From contig NZ_JAHPZL010000007.1 in the NCBI RefSeq assembly GCF_019331795.1, forward strand, positions 24,889-88,888: a stretch of DNA of 64,000 bases, read 5' to 3'. The notes below the pieces were generated by a model, which worked only from the letters and a program-made list of their open reading frames with translations, did no database searches and was not told where the DNA came from. How positions within the stretch are numbered: position 1 is the stretch's first letter; each line of letters starts with the position of its first letter. This document shows positions 38,723 through 46,644 of this stretch, piece after piece. The translations under genes and the position numbers were made by a program. Source of the DNA: Austwickia sp. TVS 96-490-7B (GTDB lineage Bacteria > Actinomycetota > Actinomycetes > Actinomycetales > Dermatophilaceae).

Positions 38723-39355
38723 GTGGAGAGCACCGCCACCGCCGAAGAGACGTCACCACCTGCCACCCCAGCATCACCGCCAGCTGACGCTGGACCGGTG
38801 ACGCCGGTGCCGGAATCGGTCGACAACCGACGTTTCAGCAGCACCGTCGGCGCAACCCTTTTCGCGTCTCGGTGGTTGCAAGCGCCGTTGTATTTCGGGC
38901 TCGTGGTGGCGCAACTGTTCTATGTGTTCACTTTTATGAAGGAGTTGTGGCATATCGCCAGCCACATCACCTCCATGAAGGAATCAGACATGATGTTGAT
39001 GGTGCTAGGGCTTGTCGACGTGGTGATGGTCGCCAACCTGCTCATCATGGTCATTGTCGGTGGCTATGAAACGTTTGTGTCACGGGTCGACTTGAAAGAT
39101 CACCCCGATCAGCCTGAATGGCTGAGCCATGTCAACGCCAATGTGTTGAAAGTCAAACTGGCGATGGCGATCATTGGTATCAGCTCAGTGCATCTCTTGA
39201 AGACCTTTGTCGAAGCTAAGGGCTACTATCTGTCGATGGGCTCCACCGCGACCGCGTTGCTGCTCTCTCAGACCGCCATTCACCTGGCCTTCATCCTGTC
39301 CGCGATGGGCCTGGCCTGGATCGACAACTCGTCTCGCAAGTCAATGGGGCACTGA
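38723..39355 (+). CDS. YqhA/UPF0114 family membrane protein
   Basis: A 210-residue inner-membrane protein of the YqhA family (TIGR00645), unknown function. After a Pro/Ala-rich start come three or four helices with the family motifs FASRWLQAPLYFGLVVAQ, LGLVDVVMVANLLIMVIVGGYE and VKLAMAIIGISSVHLLKTFV. GGAG lies just upstream of the GTG at 38723. The frame extends to 38654 without support. It begins about 100 bases after the ATPase gene and may be expressed separately. Confidence 0.88.
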   Translation: MESTATAEETSPPATPASPPADAGPVTPVPESVDNRRFSSTVGATLFASRWLQAPLYFGLVVAQLFYVFTFMKELWHIASHITSMKESDMMLMVLGLVDVVMVANLLIMVIVGGYETFVSRVDLKDHPDQPEWLSHVNANVLKVKLAMAIIGISSVHLLKTFVEAKGYYLSMGSTATALLLSQTAIHLAFILSAMGLAWIDNSSRKSMGH

Positions 39356-39747
39356 TCTCGACACTGCGGGATTGAGACCAGTGAGGCTCTGCCCATGCAG
39401 AGGCAGTATGTATCTCTCTGGGTTGAGATCTGCTGCTTGTGCGTGAAGCGTGCTACTGACACAGCTCTCGCCCAATAGAGCAACTTCCCATAGCCTGCGG
39501 AGCCGATCTGACTGCGCCAACCTGACTGGCGTACCTTCACGTTCATGACCTTGAACCGATGTCTGATATGCACGACTGGTGACATATTTCTCTGAAACCA
39601 CCACGGCGACATGCAACAGAGGGTACCGTGTGACCCCGAGATTAGTCATGAGGAAAATCGTAAGAATTATCCCCCCTGCTGGTCAGGCAACAAAAGAATG
39701 ATCATGCCTGCGGATCCACTGCCCAGGCATGGCGTCGGAGGGTTTGG
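39356..39747. other. Intergenic region at the left edge of the low-GC island
   Basis: About 390 bases. Open frames on the minus strand (e.g. 39341-39649) are short, lack ribosome-binding sites and resemble no family I know, so I do not call them. GC falls from the YqhA side to the ABC side. The last ~90 bases probably carry the promoter for the ABC-2 genes. It may be junk from past insertions. Confidence 0.4.
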
Positions 39748-40509
39748 ATGATGGCATATCTCGCTTTGATGCGGATGGGTTTAAAGTCTGCGCTGTCATT
39801 TCCTCGCGCGCTCGCTTCAGATGCACTATTTGCAGTATTAAATATCGCGGTACTGGCAAGCCTCTTGCTGGCATTTATTCCTGCTGAAGCAAAAACCCTG
39901 CGTCACCAGGTTGTCCTGTATGTCATGTGTGTTTCTGGCATAGGAGCAGGCACGCCCTTGAATCGCATTCCAGACTTCACGACAAGCCTGACTGACGGCA
40001 CATTCGTTCGATTCCATGTTCGCCCGCAGAGCCTTTATTCGCAGTTTTATTTGTTTGAATTAGGGGCGATGTTGCCACGTTTTATGCCTGCCGTTTTTAT
40101 TATGATTGGTGCTGCCGTATTCGAGGGTCACCCCAGCGGTCTTTGGCGGATCGTATGCGGCATTGGCAGTGCGCTGATGGGGGGCGCCCTGGCCGCTTCC
40201 ATAGCTGTCACTTTCTACATATTGACCGCATTCACAAAGCGAGACTCTGGTCCGCGTGCCTTACTGCAGGGAGTTTCGGCTCTGCTCAGTGGGCAGATGG
40301 TTCCCCTATCATTTTGGCCAGGCGGCTCTTCATGGATCACTCTTCAACCATTCGCATATACTGCTGATCAGCCAGCAAATATCCTCATGGGAAATTCATC
40401 TATGACTGCAGTTTTAGGTGCCCAGGTTTTATGGACAGTGCTTTTCTCTGCGATAGGAATGATCGTGGCGGAGCGCCACTTCCGTCTTCGCGAATCAGTG
40501 GGGGCCTAG
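39748..40509 (+). CDS. ABC-2 type transporter permease, first of two
   Basis: A 253-residue membrane protein with six helices of the ABC-2 permease type (COG4587/COG3694-like). The first cytoplasmic segment LMRMGLKSALSFPRALASD and the helix beginning ALFAVLNIAVLASLLLAF are typical, as is the cytoplasmic loop FTTSLTDGTFVRFHVRPQSLYSQF between helices 2 and 3. GGAGGG precedes the ATG. It is the first gene of a three-gene exporter with a second permease two bases downstream. Base composition is clearly AT-richer than the flanks, suggesting horizontal transfer. Substrate unknown, possibly a peptide or drug. Confidence 0.82.
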   Translation: MMAYLALMRMGLKSALSFPRALASDALFAVLNIAVLASLLLAFIPAEAKTLRHQVVLYVMCVSGIGAGTPLNRIPDFTTSLTDGTFVRFHVRPQSLYSQFYLFELGAMLPRFMPAVFIMIGAAVFEGHPSGLWRIVCGIGSALMGGALAASIAVTFYILTAFTKRDSGPRALLQGVSALLSGQMVPLSFWPGGSSWITLQPFAYTADQPANILMGNSSMTAVLGAQVLWTVLFSAIGMIVAERHFRLRESVGA

Positions 40510-40511
40510 CC

Positions 40512-41285
40512 ATGTGGTGGATAACGACATACCGGCTCGATCTTAAGACTCAGGCTTCCTATCGTCTCGACTTCGCTATCCAAATTATTATTTGGGTACT
40601 TTATGCATCGCTACCGTTGCTGGTTGTCGGCGTGATGGTGGAAAAATTCCCAAACTCGGGTATGAATATCAGCCAAGTGGCGCTTCTATACTGTGCAGTG
40701 CAGATTGGATATGAAACATCTCGCATGCTCGAACGCGCGCTGGATGATTTTCATACGGAGACATCCAAGGGTCATTTGGATCGCTTACTCGTTCGTCCGA
40801 GAGCATTGCTGCCAATGATTATTTCTAGCCGCATCTTTCCACGCCGTATTGCTGGCATCACTGCTGGCCTAGCCGGGGGTGTTATCGGTATGTCTGGTAG
40901 GGAAAATATCGAAGATGCTCTTTTCCTTCTTATAGTGGCAATCATCTCCTCAGGGCTTGTTTTCAGCGGCCTTCTCACGATCTACGCGGCCAGCTGTTTT
41001 TTGACAGTGACGCGCAACATGTTTGCAGATGTTGTGACAGGTTCCCTGGTCACCCTTTCCCTGGCGCCCATTGAAAACTTTGCCACACCATTGCAGTTTC
41101 TTGTGTCGTATGTCATCCCTATCCGAACGACCCTTCAAAGTCCGATTAGATCGATTGACGATGGGGTTGCCTTTCAGCTTTTCGCTGATGTTATTATTCC
41201 CATTGCCAGCGCTGCTGCATTTTATGCATTTTCCGTCGCTATTTTTCAATATTGTCGCCGATTTTATCAGAGCCCAGGTGCGTAA
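40512..41285 (+). CDS. ABC-2 type transporter permease, second of two
   Basis: A 257-residue six-helix permease, paralogous in layout to the first: MWWITTYRLDLKTQASYRLDF, a helix FAIQIIIWVLYASLPLLVVG, and a loop DDFHTETSKGHLDRLLVRPRALL that matches the TGxLDxLLVRP coupling loop of COG3694 permeases. The ATG at 40512 comes two bases after the first permease stop. Together with the ATPase that starts three bases after its own stop it would form a heteromeric ABC exporter. Confidence 0.82.
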   Translation: MWWITTYRLDLKTQASYRLDFAIQIIIWVLYASLPLLVVGVMVEKFPNSGMNISQVALLYCAVQIGYETSRMLERALDDFHTETSKGHLDRLLVRPRALLPMIISSRIFPRRIAGITAGLAGGVIGMSGRENIEDALFLLIVAIISSGLVFSGLLTIYAASCFLTVTRNMFADVVTGSLVTLSLAPIENFATPLQFLVSYVIPIRTTLQSPIRSIDDGVAFQLFADVIIPIASAAAFYAFSVAIFQYCRRFYQSPGA

Positions 41286-41288
41286 TTC

Positions 41289-41957
41289 ATGATCATGATC
41301 AAGGACCTTGAATATTCCTTTGCGAGGACTAGAAAAGCGAGGAAATCTGGGGGTGCTCGCTTATCAATCACAACATTAACAATTCCTGATGGAGGATGGC
41401 TGCACCTCACGGGGGTGAATGGATCCGGCAAGTCGACGCTTGTCAAATTAATTCTCGGTATTCTGCGACCGGATCATGGGAAAGTTCTCGTGTGCGGTCA
41501 CGATGCGTATCACAACCGACGGATTCTCATGCAAGACACGGGTGTGGTGTGGGGTCACCGATCTACTCTGTGGTGGGACGCTAGTGCTCAGGATGCGTTG
41601 GGGGCTCTTAATGCGATCTATCGATGCAAGGCCGAAGGAGTGCGAGAGCTTCAGCGCCAGCTAATTAGTCGCCTCGAAACCCAGGATTACATGTCGCGAC
41701 CAATCCGGACGCTGAGTTTGGGTCAGCGGCAGCGTGTGGAGATTCTGGCCTGTCTGGCCCACGCACCAACGCGAATCTTCCTTGATGAGCCATTCGTGGG
41801 TCTCGATACGAAGGGAGTGGAGTGTGTGAGAAGTACCTTGGAGGAGTTTTTCCCCCATGCCACGCTTGTGATTATTGATCATGATTCGAATGCACTCACT
41901 CGGTGCGAACGTATCGACATGGCTGACATCACATCTAAGACAGCGACTCAGGACTAA
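41289..41957 (+). CDS. ABC transporter ATP-binding protein of the ABC-2 exporter
   Basis: A 222-residue ATPase. Walker A is GVNGSGKST, the signature LSLGQRQRVE, Walker B IFLDEPFVGLD and the H-loop His lies in LVIIDHD. COG4586 ATPases that normally pair with such permeases are about 320 residues. This one lacks the C-terminal extension but has a complete nucleotide-binding core. The closely spaced ATGATCATG gives two possible starts, 41289 and 41295. GC is low as in the two permeases. Confidence 0.87.
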   Translation: MIMIKDLEYSFARTRKARKSGGARLSITTLTIPDGGWLHLTGVNGSGKSTLVKLILGILRPDHGKVLVCGHDAYHNRRILMQDTGVVWGHRSTLWWDASAQDALGALNAIYRCKAEGVRELQRQLISRLETQDYMSRPIRTLSLGQRQRVEILACLAHAPTRIFLDEPFVGLDTKGVECVRSTLEEFFPHATLVIIDHDSNALTRCERIDMADITSKTATQD

Positions 41958-41966
41958 GGATTCTTT

Positions 41967-42074
41967 ATGTCATCTGGGGCAGGTGAGATCCTCTGCGCAT
42001 GTGAGGAAGCGTCCGTGTACCTGCTGATAAAAACTCTCGCTGATGGGGTGCTACGCAGGAAGGCCAGCCACTAG
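41967..42074 (+). CDS. Possible 35-residue peptide gene behind the ABC exporter
   Basis: An ATG at 41967 preceded by AAGGA at a good distance opens a 35-codon frame: MSSGAGEILCACEEASVYLL, then a basic end LRRKASH. It starts ten bases after the ATPase stop, within the same strand and island. It carries a C-A-C motif. Peptide genes beside small ABC exporters are sometimes substrates, but I recognise no leader motif or modification enzyme. It may simply be chance. Confidence 0.3.
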   Translation: MSSGAGEILCACEEASVYLLIKTLADGVLRRKASH

Positions 42075-42095
42075 CGCCATATTCTCAATCTGAGG

Positions 42096-42395
42096 TCAGC
42101 GTGGACTCTTGTCCAGGCTGTTCAGTATGTGCAGCAACGTCGCGCGATGCTTTTTAAATTCGGATAGTCCGCGTGGAGTTGCGAAGACAACAGTCTCAGA
42201 ACCTCCTTCTTTCCTCGCCTTGAATGTCACTATCAAGCCTTTGTCTGATAGAAGTTTGAGTTGTTTCGACAGGTGTTGTGGGCTGATACCGAGTACTTCT
42301 TGCAGGTGTGCATGCGTAGTTTGGTTGGTCCCGGCGAGCAGTGCCAGAATTTTGAGACGGATAGGTGAATGTATGAGTTTGTTGAATTCTTCCAT
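42096..42395 (-). CDS. ArsR/MarR-like winged-helix regulator
   Basis: A 99-residue DNA-binding protein: FNKLIHSPIRLKILALLAG, then THAHLQEVLGISPQHLSKQLKLL as helix-turn-helix, then a wing GLIVTFKARKEGGSETVVFATPRG. This is the short regulator type often paired with a membrane protein (DUF-type YbjH/PadR-like pairs). The ATG at 42395 follows the stop of the membrane gene by two bases, so they are co-translated. It probably binds the large palindrome upstream of that gene. It converges on the ABC operon. Confidence 0.78.
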   Translation of the reverse strand: MEEFNKLIHSPIRLKILALLAGTNQTTHAHLQEVLGISPQHLSKQLKLLSDKGLIVTFKARKEGGSETVVFATPRGLSEFKKHRATLLHILNSLDKSPR

Positions 42396-42397
42396 CG

Positions 42398-42787
42398 CTA
42401 CCGGCGCCAAATAGTGATCAGCATCGCGGCAAAGAGTATGACGCAGGGGCTGGCGAAGCAGAAGTAGGGAAGTGCCGGCGCTGTCTGTAGCGGACCCCAC
42501 CAAATGAACGCCAATAATGAAGCACTCATACTGCTTAAGTAAGTGGGAATCCCTCGAATGTTAGGGCCATTAGAAGTTCTGCTGTAAAAAGCGATCCAGG
42601 CAGTTTGCAATATGCCACATATTAAAAGTGGGAGTCCGCTTCGAGCGAGGTAAGCGGCAGTGAGAAGCAGTGCGCCAGCAAGCACACTCATGATGCCGAG
42701 CATCATCACTGTCTTGGTGGGTCGGTGCTTCTGAGAGCTCAGTGCATCGAGCTCGGCGAAGAGTGAAGCAGCGTCGTTGCTGTCCAT
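42398..42787 (-). CDS. Membrane protein co-transcribed with the regulator
   Basis: A 129-residue protein: about 28 soluble residues, then four helices (TVMMLGIMSVLAGALLLTAAY, LPLLICGILQTAWIAFY, YLSSMSASLLAFIWWG, and PCVILFAAMLITIWR). No family recognised. The ATG at 42787 sits where transcription is predicted to start, so the mRNA is probably leaderless. The regulator gene follows directly, a layout like small regulator-transporter or anti-repressor units. Confidence 0.65.
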   Translation of the reverse strand: MDSNDAASLFAELDALSSQKHRPTKTVMMLGIMSVLAGALLLTAAYLARSGLPLLICGILQTAWIAFYSRTSNGPNIRGIPTYLSSMSASLLAFIWWGPLQTAPALPYFCFASPCVILFAAMLITIWRR

Positions 42788-42796
42788 AGAGAAAAG

Positions 42797-42833
42797 CTAT
42801 CGGGTACTTGTCATATTGGCAAGTACCCGATAG
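42797..42833 (-). promoter_or_regulatory. 14+14 bp palindromic operator overlapping a promoter
   Basis: CTATCGGGTACTTG (42797-42810) and its perfect complement CAAGTACCCGATAG (42820-42833) are separated by nine bases. On the minus strand a promoter lies within it: -35 TTGCCA (42822-42817), 17-base spacer, -10 TAGCTT (42799-42794), placing the start at about 42787, the A of the membrane-protein ATG. A repressor bound here would cover both elements. The co-transcribed winged-helix protein is the obvious candidate. Confidence 0.75.
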
Positions 42834-43069
42834 TCCGGGTGTACAGTCCACGTGAGGTGATCGCACGCCTCGAGTCACTGGTGGGCAACATTTGCCGCTG
42901 CATCTCGCACAGATTGGGCCATCAATTTGCTACTCTCACAGGAAAGCTTGTTGGGAGTAATCTGAATGGCGCAGATGCAGGAAAGATGACCTCATGCTGC
43001 TGTGGGTTTCCTCGACACGTTCGGGGTTCACTTGCCTCAACGGCAAGATTATTGAAGGAGACCATTGGC

Positions 43070-43588
43070 GTGACTTCCTCAAAAATCAAACGTCCGTCAT
43101 TTTTTAGTGCAATTATTGGCCATTTCGTTATTGGTGTATTAATGGCAGTCCCTCAAGGTTTAGGGTTTTATTTTCTGTCTTGCTATTCTGGAGGGCCCGA
43201 AGTGAGCTCGAGGGACGTCGCCATGGCCTTATTGATTGAAAATTTGCTGGTGCAGCCAGGGAGTGTTTGGGTCGAACGCATTGTCGATAATATGGCGGGG
43301 AGGGATCAGGCGGGAAGCTGGGGGAAAACATGCTCGCTGTTAGTGCTCACTCTCGCTGCGAGCGGATTTTCTGCACGTCTAGTTTTTGGGGACATTGCGA
43401 CGACATCTCTGTATGTTGTCGTCAGCGCCTTGGCGTGCATCATATTTATGCTCTTTTTTGGGAAGCCGTGGCTTGACGGTGCGACGATGGAAGATGCAGA
43501 ACGCAACTGGAGTGAGACAAAAGCTTTAGCCAATGAGATGTTTGCGGAGGAAATAGATTTTCTCCGCAAGGGAGGTCGGCGGCAATGA
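43070..43588 (+). CDS. Hypothetical four-helix membrane protein in the low-GC island
   Basis: A ~172-residue protein with helices at about AIIGHFVIGVLMAVPQGLGF, VAMALLIENLLVQPGSVW, CSLLVLTLAASGFSARLVF and TSLYVVVSALACIIFMLFFG, then a charged tail (ETKALANEMFAEEIDF). No family recognised. The GTG at 43070 has AAGGAG upstream. The frame stays open to 42839 but reads through poor sequence. It lies beyond the palindromic operator on the plus strand. GC is low. Confidence 0.55.
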   Translation: MTSSKIKRPSFFSAIIGHFVIGVLMAVPQGLGFYFLSCYSGGPEVSSRDVAMALLIENLLVQPGSVWVERIVDNMAGRDQAGSWGKTCSLLVLTLAASGFSARLVFGDIATTSLYVVVSALACIIFMLFFGKPWLDGATMEDAERNWSETKALANEMFAEEIDFLRKGGRRQ

Positions 43589-43712
43589 GGTGCCCAGACC
43601 AGTTGCCTGTCGGCCTCTCCCTCTGACGCATTTCATTTTGAGTGAGTGCTCGACCTCGCTGATTCAGCATGCCAGCAGCGACAACACCGCTTTTCGTGAA
43701 TGGTGGAGTGTG

Positions 43713-45356
43713 TCAGCGAGCAGGCACTGAGGTCACTGGCACCAATGCGGACAGATCACGGCGGCGCATTTTGCCCGAGGGGTCACGCGGCACTGCATCG
43801 ACAAAAGTGACACCAGCGAGGTGTTTATAGCGGGCGGTACGATCGGCGACGTACTGCAGTAGGCCTTCTTCGCTGGGGCCGCTACCCGCAGACACGCCTC
43901 GCACGACCAGCGCGTAGGGCCGTTCGTCGGTGCTGTCTTCCACTGGGACCCCCACCACGGCGGCGTCCGAAACCCCGGGATATTCCCGCAGCAAAGCTTC
44001 CAATTCAGCTGGTGCGACCTGATATCCGTGACATTTCAGCAGTTCCTTCAGTCGGGCCACGATCGTCACGCATCCCGCGGCGTCGACAGTGACCATGTCG
44101 CCGGTGTGCAGCCAGCCGTCTTCATCGATGATCACCGCAGTGGCTTCTGGCGCGCCCACATAGCCGGACATCATGTTGGGGCCGCGCACCCACAGCTCCC
44201 CAGGAGCTGTCCGTCCCTGCTCGACCGGGTCGACATCAACACCACTGACCGGATCAACCACGCGGAACACCACACCTGGGACAGCGGTCCCCACCGAATC
44301 TAGCGGCATCCGGGTCCCCGGGCGCATCACATGAGTCACCGGCGCCATCTCCGTCAACCCATAGCCTTGCAGGACATCCACGCCTAACCGCACCGCAATG
44401 GCACGGGCCACTGCCGGATCCAAGGGCGCTGCCCCGCTGATCACCAACTGCAAGGAATGCAACCGGTCTGGGTCCGCAGATGGATGTGCCGCCAAGATAG
44501 TCGCAACCGGCGGGACGATAAACGCCATCGTGACCTGCTCCTGCTCGACCACATCCACAGCGTCAGCCACGTGAAAACGTGGCATCGTCACGATCGTGTC
44601 TCCCCGTGCGAGACCCCCAAACAAGACCGTCGACATGGCATAGACATGGCTGAACGGTAAAAAAGCCAATGTGGTCTGCTCGGCAGGCCAGTCCAACGCT
44701 GACGCGAACTGCACCACGTTCGCCGTCAACGCCCGATGCGTCAACCACACCGGTTTAGGCAACCCTGTCGTGCCCGAAGACATCGGCAAACATGCTGCCG
44801 CCGCTGCCGGATCAACGGGTACGTCGCCGGCCACGTCATCGGGGCCGTCCCCGCCAGCCAACGACGTCCACGACGTCACTTCAGCTGAGCAGTCTCCCGC
44901 AGCAGACAGGTCATCGCCGACCATCACCACCCGAGACAACGCCAACCCAGCCGCTTCCGCCGCCGCTACCCCCACCGCAGCGACCCGGACATCAGTGACC
45001 ACAGCGACCGCTGCTGTCGCCGTGAGCTGTCGGCTGATTTCCTCCGCTGTCCCGACGATCGACACCGGAGTCATGGCCGCCCCACACCGGGACAGGGCCA
45101 ACGCCAGCACGGCATACTCCACACCGTTAGGCAGGTGCACCGCCACCACATCGCTGGGGGAGATCCCCCACCGCTGCAATGCCCCTGCGAGGCGCGACAC
45201 CTCGCCAGGAAGATCGCCGTACGTGACGGACCGGCCCGTGGAACGATCCAGCACCGCCACCCGCCCCGGATCGAACCGGGCCGTCACCTCCAGGAGGTAC
45301 TCATCGAGCCGCCCCGAGGGGAGGTCGAGGTCGGGGTCGGCACTTCGATACTCCAC
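43713..45356 (-). CDS. AMP-dependent acyl-CoA synthetase/ligase (4-coumarate-CoA ligase-like)
   Basis: A 547-residue adenylate-forming enzyme that activates a carboxylic acid with ATP and loads it onto CoA. The phosphate-binding loop SSGTTGLPKP, the motif YGLTEMAP, the hinge GWLHTGDM and the C-terminal catalytic Lys in PSGKMRRRD are all present. The acid is not evident; the fold resembles 4CL and medium-chain ligases. I chose the GTG at 45356, preceded by GGGAGGG. It starts 31 bases after hutI ends, on the same strand, so it may be read with hutUI. Confidence 0.88.
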   Translation of the reverse strand: MEYRSADPDLDLPSGRLDEYLLEVTARFDPGRVAVLDRSTGRSVTYGDLPGEVSRLAGALQRWGISPSDVVAVHLPNGVEYAVLALALSRCGAAMTPVSIVGTAEEISRQLTATAAVAVVTDVRVAAVGVAAAEAAGLALSRVVMVGDDLSAAGDCSAEVTSWTSLAGGDGPDDVAGDVPVDPAAAAACLPMSSGTTGLPKPVWLTHRALTANVVQFASALDWPAEQTTLAFLPFSHVYAMSTVLFGGLARGDTIVTMPRFHVADAVDVVEQEQVTMAFIVPPVATILAAHPSADPDRLHSLQLVISGAAPLDPAVARAIAVRLGVDVLQGYGLTEMAPVTHVMRPGTRMPLDSVGTAVPGVVFRVVDPVSGVDVDPVEQGRTAPGELWVRGPNMMSGYVGAPEATAVIIDEDGWLHTGDMVTVDAAGCVTIVARLKELLKCHGYQVAPAELEALLREYPGVSDAAVVGVPVEDSTDERPYALVVRGVSAGSGPSEEGLLQYVADRTARYKHLAGVTFVDAVPRDPSGKMRRRDLSALVPVTSVPAR

Positions 45357-45387
45357 GGTGACCCTCCCACCGGCGCGATCGTTCAGG

Positions 45388-46644
45388 TCACATCGTAGAT
45401 GCCGCAACCGCCTCGGTCCGCCCTCGGGCGCCGACACGATGCCCCGCACGCCACACTTCCCAGGTCAACGGCATTCCCGGCCGGTACGCCAAGTGAGTCG
45501 CTGACGGGGCATCCAAGACATGCAGGTCCGCGCGTGCCCCCACCCGCACCACGCCCAGGTCGTCGCGGCGCACCGCCTGCGCCCCACCAGACGTCGCCGC
45601 CCGCACCGCCTCAGCGACAGTCAAGCGCATCTGCAACACCGCAGTGGCCACACAGAAATTCATCGACGTCGTATAACTCGTGCCCGGGTTGCAGTTCGAC
45701 GCGATCGCCACAGATGCGCCCGCATCAAGCAACGCCCGCGCCGGAGCCAATGGGGCACGTGTTGATAGGTCACACGCAGGCAGCACCGTCGCCACCGTCG
45801 TCGACCGGACGTCAGCGAGCGCGGTCAGGTCATCAGCAGTCAGGAAGTTGCAGTGGTCTACGCTCGCGGCACCTACGTCGATCGCTAAAGCGACGCCACC
45901 GGAATGGCCGAGCTGGTTGCCGTGTACCCGAAGTCCCAACCCGGCATCTCGGCAGGTCGTCAAGATCCGTCGGGATTCCTCAACGGTGAAGGCCCCCTCC
46001 TCGCAAAAAACGTCAGCCCAGGTCACATCGTCGCGCACCGCATCAAGCATCGGTCCGCAGACCACGTCGACGTACGCCGACCGATCCGGCCCGGCGCCCT
46101 TCCCGGCGTACTCGTTGGGGATGAGGTGGGCACCGAGGAAGGTCACCTCGTCGACGAACTCCCTGGCGAGTCGGGCTGCCCGCGCCTCCTGTGGGACCGA
46201 CAACCCATAGCCGGTTTTGGTTTCCAGGTATGTCGTGCCGCCAGCGACGGCGTCAGCGACCCGGCCCGCGATGAGCGTCCGAAGCTGATCGTCGCTCGCC
46301 GCCCGCGTCGCAGTGGTCGTCACTGCGATCCCGCCAGCGGCATATGACCGGCCAGCCATTCGGGCAGCGAATTCGCTGGCGCGGTCCCCGGCGAACACCA
46401 GATGTGAATGCGAATCGACCCAGCCAGGAAGCACGGCCCGCCCACCGACATCACAACAGATGTCTGCGGCAGGTGCCCGATCGGCTGGGCCGACCCAGAC
46501 AATCCGGCCGCCCTGCACCACCACGGCCGCATCAGCCAGCACCCCACCGTCATAGCCGAGCGTCGGATCCTCATGGACCTGGTCGTCGATGGTCCACAAC
46601 TCACCGATGCCGGTGATCAGCTCGGCTGGGCCGGTGTCGGGCAT
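45388..46644 (-). CDS. hutI: Imidazolonepropionase
   Basis: A 418-residue amidohydrolase that opens imidazolonepropionate to formiminoglutamate in histidine breakdown. The metal ligands are in HSHLVFAGDR, a His in HGNQLGHSGG and the Asp in NCNPGTSYTTSM, and the substrate-binding region VDHCNFL is present. The ATG at 46644 overlaps the hutU stop by one base (TGATG). A GTG three bases upstream is possible. It is translationally coupled to hutU. Confidence 0.95.
   Translation of the reverse strand: MPDTGPAELITGIGELWTIDDQVHEDPTLGYDGGVLADAAVVVQGGRIVWVGPADRAPAADICCDVGGRAVLPGWVDSHSHLVFAGDRASEFAARMAGRSYAAGGIAVTTTATRAASDDQLRTLIAGRVADAVAGGTTYLETKTGYGLSVPQEARAARLAREFVDEVTFLGAHLIPNEYAGKGAGPDRSAYVDVVCGPMLDAVRDDVTWADVFCEEGAFTVEESRRILTTCRDAGLGLRVHGNQLGHSGGVALAIDVGAASVDHCNFLTADDLTALADVRSTTVATVLPACDLSTRAPLAPARALLDAGASVAIASNCNPGTSYTTSMNFCVATAVLQMRLTVAEAVRAATSGGAQAVRRDDLGVVRVGARADLHVLDAPSATHLAYRPGMPLTWEVWRAGHRVGARGRTEAVAASTM

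Noticed and set aside
39341-39649. Minus-strand frame of 102 codons left of the ABC-2 genes
   Set aside because: No ribosome-binding site, no family resemblance and no support from neighbouring genes.
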